From: Torreya grandis
Lineage: Eukaryota > Streptophyta > Pinopsida > Cupressales > Taxaceae
Direction of reading: 5' to 3'
NCBI GenBank assembly: GCA_037957365.1
Contig: JARHVA010000251.1
Location: 503,501 to 567,500, forward strand
Length of the DNA stretch: 64,000 nt
Part shown: one piece after another, positions 47,626 to 58,467 of the stretch
How the letters are laid out: the number at the start of each line of letters is the position of its first letter
Position numbering within the stretch: position 1 is the stretch's first letter
Program-made: the position numbers and the translations under genes
The notes under the pieces: generated by a model
What the model was told of the DNA's origin: nothing
Seen by the model: the letters and a program-made list of their open reading frames with translations, nothing else
Database searches by the model: none

Positions 47626-48994
47626 ATAAAGGATAATTGTAAGAGCATCCCCCTAAAATCTCTCGATCAAGAATCCCCCCTATAAAATAATGATTTTGGC
47701 ACATTATAATTTAGTGCATTTAAAATGTTGAAGTTTGTTTTTCATTGTTTTACAAAGTCCAAGATGGACCGCAAAACTAAAATTACAATCAAATTATAGA
47801 ATTATAACTTTAAAGTGATACCAATATGTATATATAAAAAAATATGCACTTTCAAAAAAAATAATCACATCGATCTAAGGTCATATGTGAAAGTTACAAG
47901 CCTTTGAAGGTGAAAAAACTATGACTATCCACCAGATTTGATAATAAAACTAATTTTATGTAAAACATGAAGAAGATGATAAATATATGATTATAAAATG
48001 TAGAGAGCATGAAATTCTACCCCAAATAAAAAAAAATTGTACTGAAAAAGGAGTTCATACACTCAATATATGAGCCTTTGAAGTTGAATGCAAATTCAAA
48101 GGGCTACAATGGTGAATACATTTTACATTGATGTTAGAATGATTTCATCTATCAAATTTGGAAAAACTACCACTAATTTTAGGGTCATTTCTATATTTAG
48201 TTATTTATAACTAAATTTAGTTATGACTAAACTTGCTGCCAGACTTAGTAAACCACCAGATTTGGTAAAACCACTAAAAGAGACACCAAATTTAGTGGAG
48301 GTAGCACCACCATAATTATTTTTTGAATAATATTTATAAAAAATAAGATAAATTATTCATTGCTTGGTGAAATTTATAAATTCAAAAAGTTATAGAAATA
48401 TAAAAGTGAGTCATACAAAACCCAACTATTGTTTTGAGTGATTCATTACAGTTATAGATCTATACCAAGAAAAACAAACATGTTTTTTTGAATAGAAACT
48501 TATAACTACATTTATAAATATTATATCCAGCTTCAAATGTCTAACTAGGACAAAATAAGACTAACATCTGACTTTATCATATACCCTAAATGCAATAAAA
48601 AAACTTGTATTTTCTTTTGAAGATTAACAAAAATGTATTTTGATAGAAAAACATTCAAATTCACTTTAAACCTCTCCAAATTCATGTATAACTACTAAAA
48701 ATCACCTATATATGGAGGGAGCTCAAATGTTAAAATAGAACAAAATTAGGAGTGCTACTATCTTTATTGGATGATTGGATCATTGCGGTGAGCTCTAAAT
48801 TTGATCCAAGATGTTTCAAAAATCACCTGCAACTAACAAGTCGATAAAGAAACCCCTCAAAATATGGTATTTCTTTCACAAATTTTTGAATCCCCAGATC
48901 ATTCAAATATGTTATAGAATAACATATTCATTTTTTATATAAAATAATAGATATATACTCTTATATATCCTAGAAATCTATCCTAAACTCACAA

Positions 48995-49008
48995 CCGCTC
49001 TAGTACCA
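48995..49008 (-). promoter_or_regulatory. D primer binding site
   Basis: On the minus strand tggtactagagcgg adjoins the 5' LTR; the initiator-Met type is TGGTATCAGAGC, two mismatches. Confidence 0.78.
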
Positions 49009-49369
49009 TGGAAGATTTAGCTAAAAAGCCACCCAAGAATCAAAATGAGTGAAAGGAAATCATAGTAAGGAAACTAGAATTGATAGAATAAACAGTATTA
49101 TATTCAAAAATAATTCTAATATAAATCCTTCACATTATTATCTATATCTAAAATGGGAGCAAGAGGTGATTATATATAGGATATACCACCTAAGAGACTA
49201 AAAACACATGAAATGTGGGATAAAAGAAAAAACCCCAAAGTAAGATTAAGTAAGTGTGAAAAGGTCTAAGTGATGGAACTAGATAGGGTAATAACCCTTC
49301 TCACACCAATAAGTGAGAAAAAAACCCCAAAAAGATACCAAACACAAAGAGAAACCTTTTACACTAACA
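49009..49369 (-). repeat. D 5' LTR (361 bp)
   Basis: Starts tggaagatttagc and ends acactaaca; partner of 45708-46067, one base longer. Confidence 0.93.
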
Positions 49370-51330
49370 AAGAAGAATCTTGGATAATATGAAATGTGAG
49401 AGACAATTAAGGGGTGTAGATGGGATGAGGATTAATGAAATAAACCACCATTCACATATGAGTCATATTGACCACACTCTCTTTATGATTTGGGTTAAGA
49501 AAACTATCAACATTATTGGTAGAAGGACTAGGTTTGTCTTGGTTATCTTGGTGATTTGGAAGAGGATCTTTATAGATGGCTAAATGAGCATTAGTTTGGT
49601 TAAAAGCTTGAGATTTAGTTTGTGTTTCATGGGATTTTAAGGTAATGTCATAGGATTTTTGACATTTATAAATGATAAAATCATGCTCAAAATTAGGATT
49701 GAGAAGGAAATCCATAGCAAAATTATAAATTTGCCTATAAGTCTCATGCGAATGACCCCAACTAGCATGAAACTAAAAAAATTTATTAGGTTCATACCAG
49801 GATTTCATGGGATGAGTGGAATCAAGCTCTCATAGAAGAGGCCTTGGTATATGTTTTTATAATTTTATTGAGGATAAAGGACTATGAACATTGATGTTAT
49901 TAGTTAAAGATAAATGAGGATTAATGATGTGATTAGGAGAGGAAGCTTGTTTCAGAGTATAGCTTGAATATTATGAATGGTATCATAAGAATCAAAGACA
50001 CCATCCTTCATATCATGATGATTCTTATTCTTGATTAACATGTGAATACCCATAGAAGATTGGGATGGTTCAATTGATGTATGAGGAAATCTTGATACTT
50101 GGCTTGGTCAATAGCCTCTTCCAAAGTATGTGGAGAGAGAGAAAGTTTGAACCCGATATTCAAATTTAAGAAAAAGAGCATTGGTAAATAAATTAAAAAG
50201 GTTATCATTTTCCATATTATGCTCACATTTTTTAGACAAGGTCTTCCATCATTTCATAAAATCTTATATGGTTTTGGTCTCAAGTTGCTTACAATTGATA
50301 AAATGGGCGAAGGTATTCTTAGGGAGATCACTAGTTTGGAATTATTGGATTAGAGCATTGACTAAATCTGTTAAATTAGTGATGGAATGAGATTTAAATT
50401 GGTTTTACCAATATAAAGCATCACCCATGAGAGTCTTTGATAATATCTTGGTATTAATAAAGGTATTTTACTTGACCTAGTCTTTATATAGATTTCCAAA
50501 TGTTTTTAAGTGGAGAGTAAGATCAATTGACCCATTGTAAGTAATGGTAGGGGTGATACCTCCTATATTGATATTAATAATTTGAGATGTAAGAATTTAA
50601 TTTTTAAGATGCTTGATCATTTTATTAAAAAGGGGAGGTTTAGGGGTAAGATTACCATGGGAATCTTAAAGAGGAGGTGGGGTAACATTTTGGTTATGTG
50701 TGTCCCAAAGCATGTGTTGAGGGTGGATTTGAAGATGGATAAGATAATTTTGAATTTTCATCATTTGATTTTAATTATTATATTGGAAAGAATTCATTTG
50801 ATTAAAAGTTTTTAATAGGATTTGATGGGTTTGAGTTATATTATTGGCAATATTTGAAGCATTGGAATTGGTAATAATGGCTTGGGTACCACCATGGGTG
50901 TTAGTAGTAACTTGAGAATAATTATTGGTGAGGCACTAGTGGCATAATTTGATTATGTGGTAAAATATGTACTATTATATGGATGGGAATAATAAACACT
51001 ATAGGAATGATTACCGCAGGTATAAAATGATGCACTCGTGGAACAATTGAGAATAGTATGTTTTGAAAAGGGCCCACTAGATGTAGAACCTGCCATGTTA
51101 GTAGAGATAGTAGGCATGGAGGTGGAGGAAATCAAAGAGGAAGATGCCATAGTATGAGAAGGGATCAAAATAGAGGGAAGATGTTGAGAAAAAAAGAATA
51201 CAATATCTCTAAATCCATGTGATAATGTGGGAGAAGGTGAATGGAGATCCTTGACTCAATCACTTATCATGAGATGATAAATAGTAGAAGGATCATTTAT
51301 TCGATGTTAAAAAAAACTCATTAATGAAGA
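49370..51330 (-). pseudogene. B gag remnant
   Basis: The clearest segment (open frame 50035-50226 and the adjacent frame) reads NLFNLFTNALFLNLNIGFKL and SPHTLEEAIDQAKYQDFLIH, the .TLEEA...A..QE.. end of a gag capsid. Upstream is a Ser/Thr/Asn-rich N-terminus (50953-51168: MASSSLISSTSMPTISTNM). Element D separates it from the protease part at 45707. Many stops and shifts. Confidence 0.55.
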
Positions 51331-51639
51331 AGATAATTTATGGTGTATAATTTAATTTAGGTTGATATTTAAATGAGAAGAGAGGATTACGAAGAGAAGA
51401 ATAATGAGGAGGGGTCCCATAGTTTGTAGTGTGAATGGCTACATGCACATTACTTGCATCTAGGGTAGGAGCTATAAGCTACTTATGGGGGAACTTATTA
51501 GGGTTGGTAATACTAATCATATATATTGAATTCAACTCAATTTTGTCTTCAAACATGAATTTTATGATGAAGGAAAGAGATTATGGAAGGCAAGGATGAT
51601 GTAAAGCAAAAACATAGGAAGGATACAGATGAGAGTACA

Positions 51640-51835
51640 TAGTTGACCAAGTCAACCTAATATTGTTGGACAAAATGTAGTAGATTATAGAGTCAACTAG
51701 GTCCAATTAGTACTACATACACGAAATTAGTTAGTTTGATAAAGATACATAGTCGACCAAGTCAACTTAGTGTTGTAACCTGAGAGGCAAAAAAGAGTAT
51801 TGAGTTGACTAGGTCAACTCAATACTATAGTCAAG
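51640..51835. repeat. W-box palindrome cluster, 5' side of B
   Basis: Four units: gttgaccaagtcaac at 51642, gtcaactaggtccaa at 51692, gtcgaccaagtcaac at 51752 and gttgactaggtcaac at 51804. Three have inverted GTTGAC/GTCAAC arms around a 3-base centre (one arm of the third has C for T), each followed by a tagtattat-like tail. Confidence 0.75.
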
Positions 51836-52614
51836 GAAAAAAGATAGTCTGTAAGAGATTGTGTTGAATAGAATGATAGTGTACTAAAAAAAGGGAAAGT
51901 TTTTGTAATGTAATTGAAGAAATAGGTGAAATAAAGCACACAAATAATTGAATCAATGATAGTGATCCAATTTTCACATAACACAAAACCTTGCAATAAA
52001 GCAATCTAATGAAAGTTTTTGAAATATAACATGAAATGAGCAAAGAGCAAGCAATCAACTAAAAATTAAATGCTAGCTAAGTGGTCATCTTGAGTATTGT
52101 TAGATTATTATAAAGTGTTATTTTAAGGGTCATGGGGAAGTTAGATGAAAATAAGGAACTAGAAAGCAATCTATGGATAGTTTTAGGATGTTTAGGATGA
52201 AAGGGATATGTTTTGGTAATGGTATTGGCTTAATATTTGGGCCCACCCTATCACTTCATAATCCAATAGTGATAAGGGTGTCAAGTGCTTAGCCAATATA
52301 TACCATTAAAGATATGTTTATACTTAGATAGAAAACTAAGTCAGCTTCCCTCTTGGTGATGAAATCCAAGTAGGTAGGCTTTGGGTAAACAAATGTTTAA
52401 ATGCATTTTGAAATTATGTGATTTGATAGTGTGTGAAAAAAGAGAAAAATAGTGAAACTAAATGGATTATTGAAAAACCACCTAATTATATTATGTGAGC
52501 TACTCTAAACATGGAAACAACTAAATTTGAATGTGTGAGTTAATTACTAGCATATAGTTGTTAATTCCCAATCTAAAAATGGTATAGAGTCAATTTATAT
52601 GACATTGTGTGCAA

Positions 52615-53275
52615 AAATTATAGAATAGAGTTGACAAGGTCGCTACTATAGTATAGAAGTAAGAGTCCTTAAGAACTAAGATGATGAGGTCAACTTAGTC
52701 TTTTAGATAAAAGATAGACTATAGAACTAGGTCAACCAAGTTGACCTAGTTTATTGTAAGATTACAAATTTGAAGACTAAAAATTTATGCAAAATAGAAT
52801 TGTAATGAAGTGCTAAATTTAAAAAGAGAGAAATAGAGGAACCTTGGTGGGTTGTAAGATGCTAAGTATTACAATTTTTTTCTTGAAGTGCTTTGAATGT
52901 TGCTTGTATGTTCTACCAATTATGTCAATTGGGTCGACCTAGCTCTCCAAAATCTTATTTGCTAAAATTGATTAAAATGATTGAGTTGACCTAGTCAACA
53001 TAGTTTATTATCTTGATGCTAACTATAGTACTAAATCGACCTTCATAACTTAATTTGTTATTCTAAATGTTGTTTGAGAGACTACGTCAATGTATTCAAC
53101 ATAGTATGTTGTCTAGGATTGAATAAGAGTATTGTGTCAACTTGTTCGATCTAGTGGCCTATATCTGATGAAGACCTACACAGAAAAAATAGAGTCATTT
53201 TGATGTGACTATGTGTTAAACTTGAACATAAAAGTTAGAACTATACTAGCCTAGTCAGCCTAGTATCATAAATTT
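52615..53275. repeat. W-box palindrome cluster, B leader
   Basis: Further diverged units: gttgacaaggtcgc (52629), ggtcaacttagtc (52688), ggtcaaccaagttgacctag (52730), gggtcgacctagc (52931), gttgacctagtcaac (52985), tcaatgtattcaacatagta (53087), tcaacttgttcgatctag (53137), agcctagtcagcctagtat (53249). They lie between the B primer site and gag. Confidence 0.7.
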
Positions 53276-53334
53276 TAAAAAATAATAAAATGATAAAAAT
53301 GAAAAATGTGAAAAAAAAACCTACAAATGATAGA

Positions 53335-53349
53335 CTCACATTGGGTTCA
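53335..53349 (-). promoter_or_regulatory. Possible B primer binding site (Lys tRNA type)
   Basis: On the minus strand tgaacccaatgtgag lies 6 bases beyond the B 5' LTR. Its cccaatgtgag part differs from CCCAACGTGGG of a plant tRNA-Lys site only by C-to-T and G-to-A. The first bases fit poorly. Confidence 0.4.
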
Positions 53350-53589
53350 CTAGAATGTATGCAATAAGAAATGCATCAGATCTATAAAATAATCCTAGCT
53401 TAAAGAAGATAGATCCTACTTACACTTCTAATTGGGGATATATTAGATAATTAGGGCCATGACTAATATTGATCTATTAGACCTAATCAAGGGATATATT
53501 ACCATAATAATATTACTAAGGAGGGTTCCAAAGCCTCAAGTCAAGAAAAACTATGCAATTGTTAGGGTGTGAAGCTACTATTCATAAGT

Positions 53590-53790
53590 CATTATTCAAT
53601 AAGTAATATTCATGAGTACTATTCATGGTCACCATTTATAGAGTGATATTCATGAGTACTATTCAAGGGCACTATTCATAGGTCACTATTTATGGTGATG
53701 TGGCATGTGAGTGTGTAGGTGATGTGGCATGTAGGTGTATCATGCAGTGATGTGGCTAATGATGCACTAGGATGGTGATGTGGCAAGAGG
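53590..53790. repeat. Short repeats in the E LTR
   Basis: First part: repeats of attcatgagtactattca with related ggtcactattta pieces, about 40-60 bp apart. Second part: four copies of ggtgatgtggc or gtgatgtggc between 53693 and 53785. Confidence 0.65.
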
Positions 53791-55002
53791 GCCCATGAAG
53801 GGTCCTAAGGTGTGGTTAAGGTGGTGTGATGGGTGTGGTGTCATTCCATTAAGGGACACGTTTTATCCTTTGTTGTCACATGGGTTTGACACATGGTGTA
53901 AAAGACAAGATGTCACATAAGAGATGAAGATAGGAAGCACACTATTGGGTATTTTAGACTGACTTGTGGAAGTTGGGTACCAACTTTGGAGTCACATAGA
54001 AGTGGCCCATGATCTTATCTAGTGGATCTAGTTGAGCATCCACTTTGTTGACTTTTAGGAGAAGAAGATAAGAAGAACATTAGTTCTTTTTATCCTCAAT
54101 TGTGTAGAGTGGGACAATGGTTATAGCCACATGGAGGTGGCACTTATTTTTGTCTATTGGAGAATCCACTTTGAAGATTTTTTCACATGATGAAAAAAAA
54201 AATGGAGACCACATGCCACCCCTATCATGCGAGTGGCACATTTTATATCCAAAGCACATGGGTGGATTTTGGATTATGCACATTAGTGCATATGAGTGGA
54301 TCTAACAATGTTACTATTTATCCAACTCAAATATGGCCCCACATTTTATCTCTCCTCTCTTTATCTTTGATGTAAAATTATTATAAATCATTATGTATTC
54401 CTCCTTATTCTTTGTCTAATTATTGGATCATGTGAGGATCCTTATAATCTTGTGCTTGCATGATACGAGGTTAGAGTTGGAAAGGCTTGCATGCCTAACT
54501 CACTTAGATGCTTGGGTTGTAATCATCAAATGCAAGTTGAAGGTTAGAAATTGAAATGCTATTGTTCTTGGCTCACCTAAGTGCATGGATTGGATCCTTC
54601 AAGATGAAGCTTGGAGATTTAAAGGCTCAATTCATGGAGATAAAGGTAGATCTTGTTGGAGTTTCCTCTGATTCTATGGATACTAGCATTATAGAGATGC
54701 ATGTTACATCATGGAGGTTAGAACATGGAATGCTTGGTTGTAAGATTTATTCACTTAAGTGCTTGGTGTTATCACTAGAAAGGAGTTGCTGAGAAGATTT
54801 GTGTAAGATAGAGTGTTGATGAAATAATATGAAGTCTAGATATACCTTTGCCCTGTGGTTTTTTTCTTTACTAGTTGTCCAAGATTTTCCATGTATATCT
54901 TTACTAGTGATTTTACCTCTTGTTTTATGTGTTCTATTTTAGCTTGTTATTCCACAATTCATTTTTTACTTGCACATATAGGATTGTTTTGAATTCCTAA
55001 TA

Positions 55003-55138
55003 AGTGGTATTAGAGTTATGCTTTAGTTTTGGGTACCTAAGCCTTATTGATCTTAACAAGTGGTATTCAAGATATGTTTTAGTTTTTGGGTACCTAAACT
55101 TTTTTGATCTTAATAATTAGTATTAGATATAGGCTTTA
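55003..55138 (+). repeat. Triplicated primer site and leader in E
   Basis: tggtattagag (55005), tggtattcaag (55061) and tagtattagat (55118) begin three tandem units of 56-57 bp sharing tatg.tttagttt.gggtacctaa and tgatcttaa. The first is the initiator-Met primer site with C-to-T. Confidence 0.8.
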
Positions 55139-56112
55139 GGAATGTTTTATTTTATTCCTAACAATAATAACCCTAACTAGGTCCTATATTTTCATAGTTA
55201 CTAAACTAATAATAAGTAAAGTAAAATCTAATCTAGTGCTCACCAAATCTTGTGGCACAAACTGAGGTTAATAATCCTAAAATTAAACATGCATATAATA
55301 CATATACTCACATCAAAGTATACGAAGTCATAGTGCATGGAAGAGAAGTACAAATGCATATATATCTACTCTTATAAAGGAGGAACAAAGTTAAGAATAC
55401 ATACCTTTGAAGATGAATCTGACAAGCCGTAATCTCTCCCTTGGCCAAGGTTATTTACAAGAGGTTGTTTTGGTATGTAAGGATGACAATGATAAATCAA
55501 CTTTAGGATACACAACCTATCAATGCATCCAAAATACTTCTCCACAAGACAAGATCTATATCTCCAAAGAAAGTATGAAACCTTAAGATTTCTACTCAAG
55601 TAGAATGGTGGATAAGTAGATGAAAATATATCTTAATTATTATTCTCTTCTCTTATAAATGGAGAAATTATTGTGTTTATATAGGTGAATCTAACCATAA
55701 AACCTTTCAAAAAATTTAGCTAACAAGTTCTATGTGGTCGACATAGTATCATAATTAACAAAAACTCACGAGGTCATGGAGTGGGTTAGCCAGGGGCTGA
55801 CCTAGACCCTTAATAAGTTTTGTCAATAATAATACAAGGTTGACATAGCTAACATAACCATGTAAACTATAAAAAATGGATTTAAGTTAAGAAAAGGGAT
55901 AATGAATATGGTAAAATACTAGAGGAGTGTGAAAAACAAGAGGCAAAGCTTAGGGTAATGGTTTTCAGGAGACAAGTGTGTAGATAGTAAGTGAAAAAAT
56001 GTAAAACAATCATACAAAGAACCAATGGTGTGTTCACCCTTTTCCTAGTTCACCCCTTAGAGCGTGCACTCAGAGAGATTAAGACTTGAAAATAGTATGT
56101 GTATACACAATC

Positions 56113-58467
56113 ATCTTATATCTTTGAAAGATACTAAAAACTTTGAAGTGACCTTAATTTTATTATTTTCAAATTCTACATCATAGAGTCCTAGTGAACA
56201 ATAACTTGAATAAATATTCAATCAATAGTGGGTCCCTATTTGGATTTCAAAATGGGGTGTGTATGTGTTAGGGAACAATAAAGTTGGTCCCTAGAAGGAG
56301 AAGGTTGGGTGATATCAACCCACAAGTCTTGTAACATATGGTTCTACACTTGGTAGGTGTATACTACCTTTTAGAATAAAAAAATATATCTTCTTATTGA
56401 TCATAAATGTCATTTCCTATGTCTACAAGCATGGAATGGAAAAAATTGTGTTCATGTATACCCAACTCTATAAAATTGTATTCTATAACAATTTTTGGTA
56501 CATACCTATTGTACATCCAAGATTTGGTGTGGTGTGTCCTCTTCTTTGTGGGTGGTGGTAAATCTTACCAATGGTTCCTTCTACTTGATCTTATTATCTT
56601 ATGATGGAACTTCTATTATCTAAAATGGTTCCTATGATTGATCTTGGGACTATGTAGGCAAAGGTTATTGTGCGCTCAGAGGCATAGATCACAAGGGTCA
56701 AATTTATCTAATAGCTATGGATTTTTATCACATGACTTCCTCTTTGGAACCCAACATGGTAATGAATAAGGGTAGTGAAGTGGCTATTGTCTTGGGAAAT
56801 TCATTGACTGTGATGTGAATCTAGTCATGTAGATTCATAATAGATGCATGTTTTTATAAGTATTGTATAACATCCTTGGGTACTTTAGGGTGTGAGATGA
56901 TAATATTTTGGATCTCAACCCACCATTGGTTAAACCTATAAAATTTAATGTAGTACTAACTTATCTTTATCTAGGAAAGATTGGTGAATGTAGTCATAGG
57001 CCAAAATTCTTCATCTAGGCTGACTAGACCCTCTAGTGACTTCAACTATGTAAAAAAATTTATAGGACCAAAAATTAGTACTAGAACACTTTTAATGTTC
57101 CAAAGAGGACCTTATCAATATTGGTTGTGAGATTGAAAGAGAAAAATTTAGACTAGTTGATGTTTCCATGCATCCATATCATTTCATGGGAAATTGCATT
57201 GAACCTTTTGTTGTCTATAATGCATTTTTGGTGGTCTACTAGAACCACTTTGTGATGCACTCAAATATAATGTGCACTGACATTGAATTCATCATGTCAA
57301 TAGGGATCCCATTTGATGCTCTATTATACTTATCCTTGTATTGGAATAAATTGTGGGAAATTTTGTTTTTTAGGGCATAAGATATTTTCCCTGAGATGGG
57401 AGTCATGTTACTCATGGCATAGTTTTAGGGGTGATGAAAATGTTGAAATTCTATAAGAGATAAATCACACCCTCATTATATCTATTGAGTAATTTTATCA
57501 TCACCTCATCTAATTCCACAAAATTTGAATATTAATGATTATATTTACATTGTAGCCTCATAGAGGGTGTTGGAGTGTTAGGTATCATGATTGTACTTAT
57601 TTAAATTGACCATGGGTAAAAATATTAGCCTCTACAGTGTCAATCAAATAGAAGGGGTATAAATCATGGTATCTAGTTTGTTGGAGGGCCAAACCAATCC
57701 CCATTTCTTCCTTCTATGCATATGTGAGAGGGATTAAAATTTGTGCATGATCCATAGTTCCTATTGTAGATGAATTTTAGTTTTTTTCTAGCTAGAGTAG
57801 TATTGTCAAAGAATCAATGCATAATTGAATTAATTAGACTCATATTACAGAGGTATATTTTTTTAAAAAGGTGTGTAATGTTTTCATGTTCTTCACACCC
57901 CTTATTATATAGATTTTGCATCTCAAATCCATATGATAGAAAATTTTAAATATGTTGAGTTGGTTGCACATTATTTCACCTTGAAAATTAATGTCAATTA
58001 GTTGTTGGTGATGTGAAAATTGTTAGTATGTGTCTAGAAAGGTTGAGTCTTTATGGAGATAGTTGTTGATGTGATACACAATCTTCTCACTAATCCACTT
58101 TCATTTATTATATATCATTTCACTCTAAGATTCGATATAATTTATTAAATATGTAATCTTTCAAGTGTATCATAATTAATAGTTTTGAGTGGTCATTGAT
58201 TATATTTTCTTTGTACGTTGGTTGTTAATGCTTAATTTCAAGACTTAATTGATGATCCTCATGTAACCATCTCAATCTATCTTCCATCCATTCAAGACTT
58301 GTTCATATATCACACTCTACAACTTTGAATTTTCAATTATAATTCCAATATGCTATGATATATAAATCACACTATACAAACACACACAAACATAAATAAA
58401 TAAATAATAGGAATACAACACATTACTTAAAAATAGTAAACTACATGGTGATATCAAGCACCCTCTC
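56113..58467. other. Region between B and G4 pol; unidentified
   Basis: Probably the 3' non-coding part and LTR of G4 (minus strand). A partly open plus-strand frame from about 56640 (KGYCALRGIDHKGQIYLIAM) continues, with stops mostly at possible Gln codons, to about 57050; later frames are also partly open. I recognise no domain, and chance cannot be excluded. Confidence 0.35.

Larger units (their letters stand above)
45708..49369 (-). mobile_element. D: Ty1-like LTR element without pol, nested in B
   Basis: LTRs are 45708-46067 and 49009-49369. A Met-tRNA-type primer site adjoins the right LTR and a pure G tract adjoins the left one on the minus strand. The 2.9 kb interior has one zinc knuckle but no protease, integrase, RT or RNase H motif, so it is probably non-autonomous and moved with enzymes of another Ty1 element. 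No clean 5 bp target duplication: flanks are gataa and aagaa, although ttggataat occurs just outside both ends. Confidence 0.85.
53560..55163 (+). mobile_element. E: collapsed Ty1-like element inside the B 5' LTR
   Basis: It has TGTTAGG...CCTAACA ends and flanks gcaat/ataat, a 5 bp duplication with two transition differences. A long LTR (53560-55002) ends ttcctaata and is followed by an initiator-Met primer site. Three tandem leader copies follow, and the final 25 bases (55139-55163) repeat the LTR's own 3' tip (ggattgtttt.., 54981-55002). The body of the element and nearly all of the 3' LTR are gone, so it is not an ordinary solo LTR. Confidence 0.75.
36351..56107 (-). mobile_element. B: giant LTR element with gag-PR, no RT/INT, and an antisense PMD gene
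   Basis: It is bounded by diverged LTRs (36351-37531; 53356-56107, the latter enlarged by insertion E). The ends are TGTATGC...GTATACA, and a 5 bp duplication flanks it. Gag (about 51.3-49.4 kb) and protease (about 45.1-44.7 kb) lie on the minus strand, so the right LTR is the 5' one. No RT, RNase H or integrase motif was found between protease and the 3' LTR. A plant mobile domain gene lies on the plus strand beside the 3' LTR. Without D and E it would be about 14.5 kb. Probably non-autonomous, or it lost pol by deletion. Confidence 0.78.
53356..56107 (-). repeat. B 5' LTR, interrupted by E
   Basis: Two parts, 53356-53559 and 55164-56107, match the B 3' LTR continuously once the insertion is removed; together about 1.15 kb. 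The right end has about 50 bases fewer than the partner near 56060. Confidence 0.83.

Noticed and set aside
38335..53275. Calling the GTTGAC palindromes a CRISPR-like or functional WRKY-bound array
   Set aside because: Spacing is irregular, there are no unique equal-length spacers, and binding cannot be judged from sequence. Reported only as repeats with a W-box-like core.
53560..55163. Simple solo LTR
   Set aside because: A primer site, leader copies and a second LTR tip lie inside the inserted segment, so it still contains element interior.
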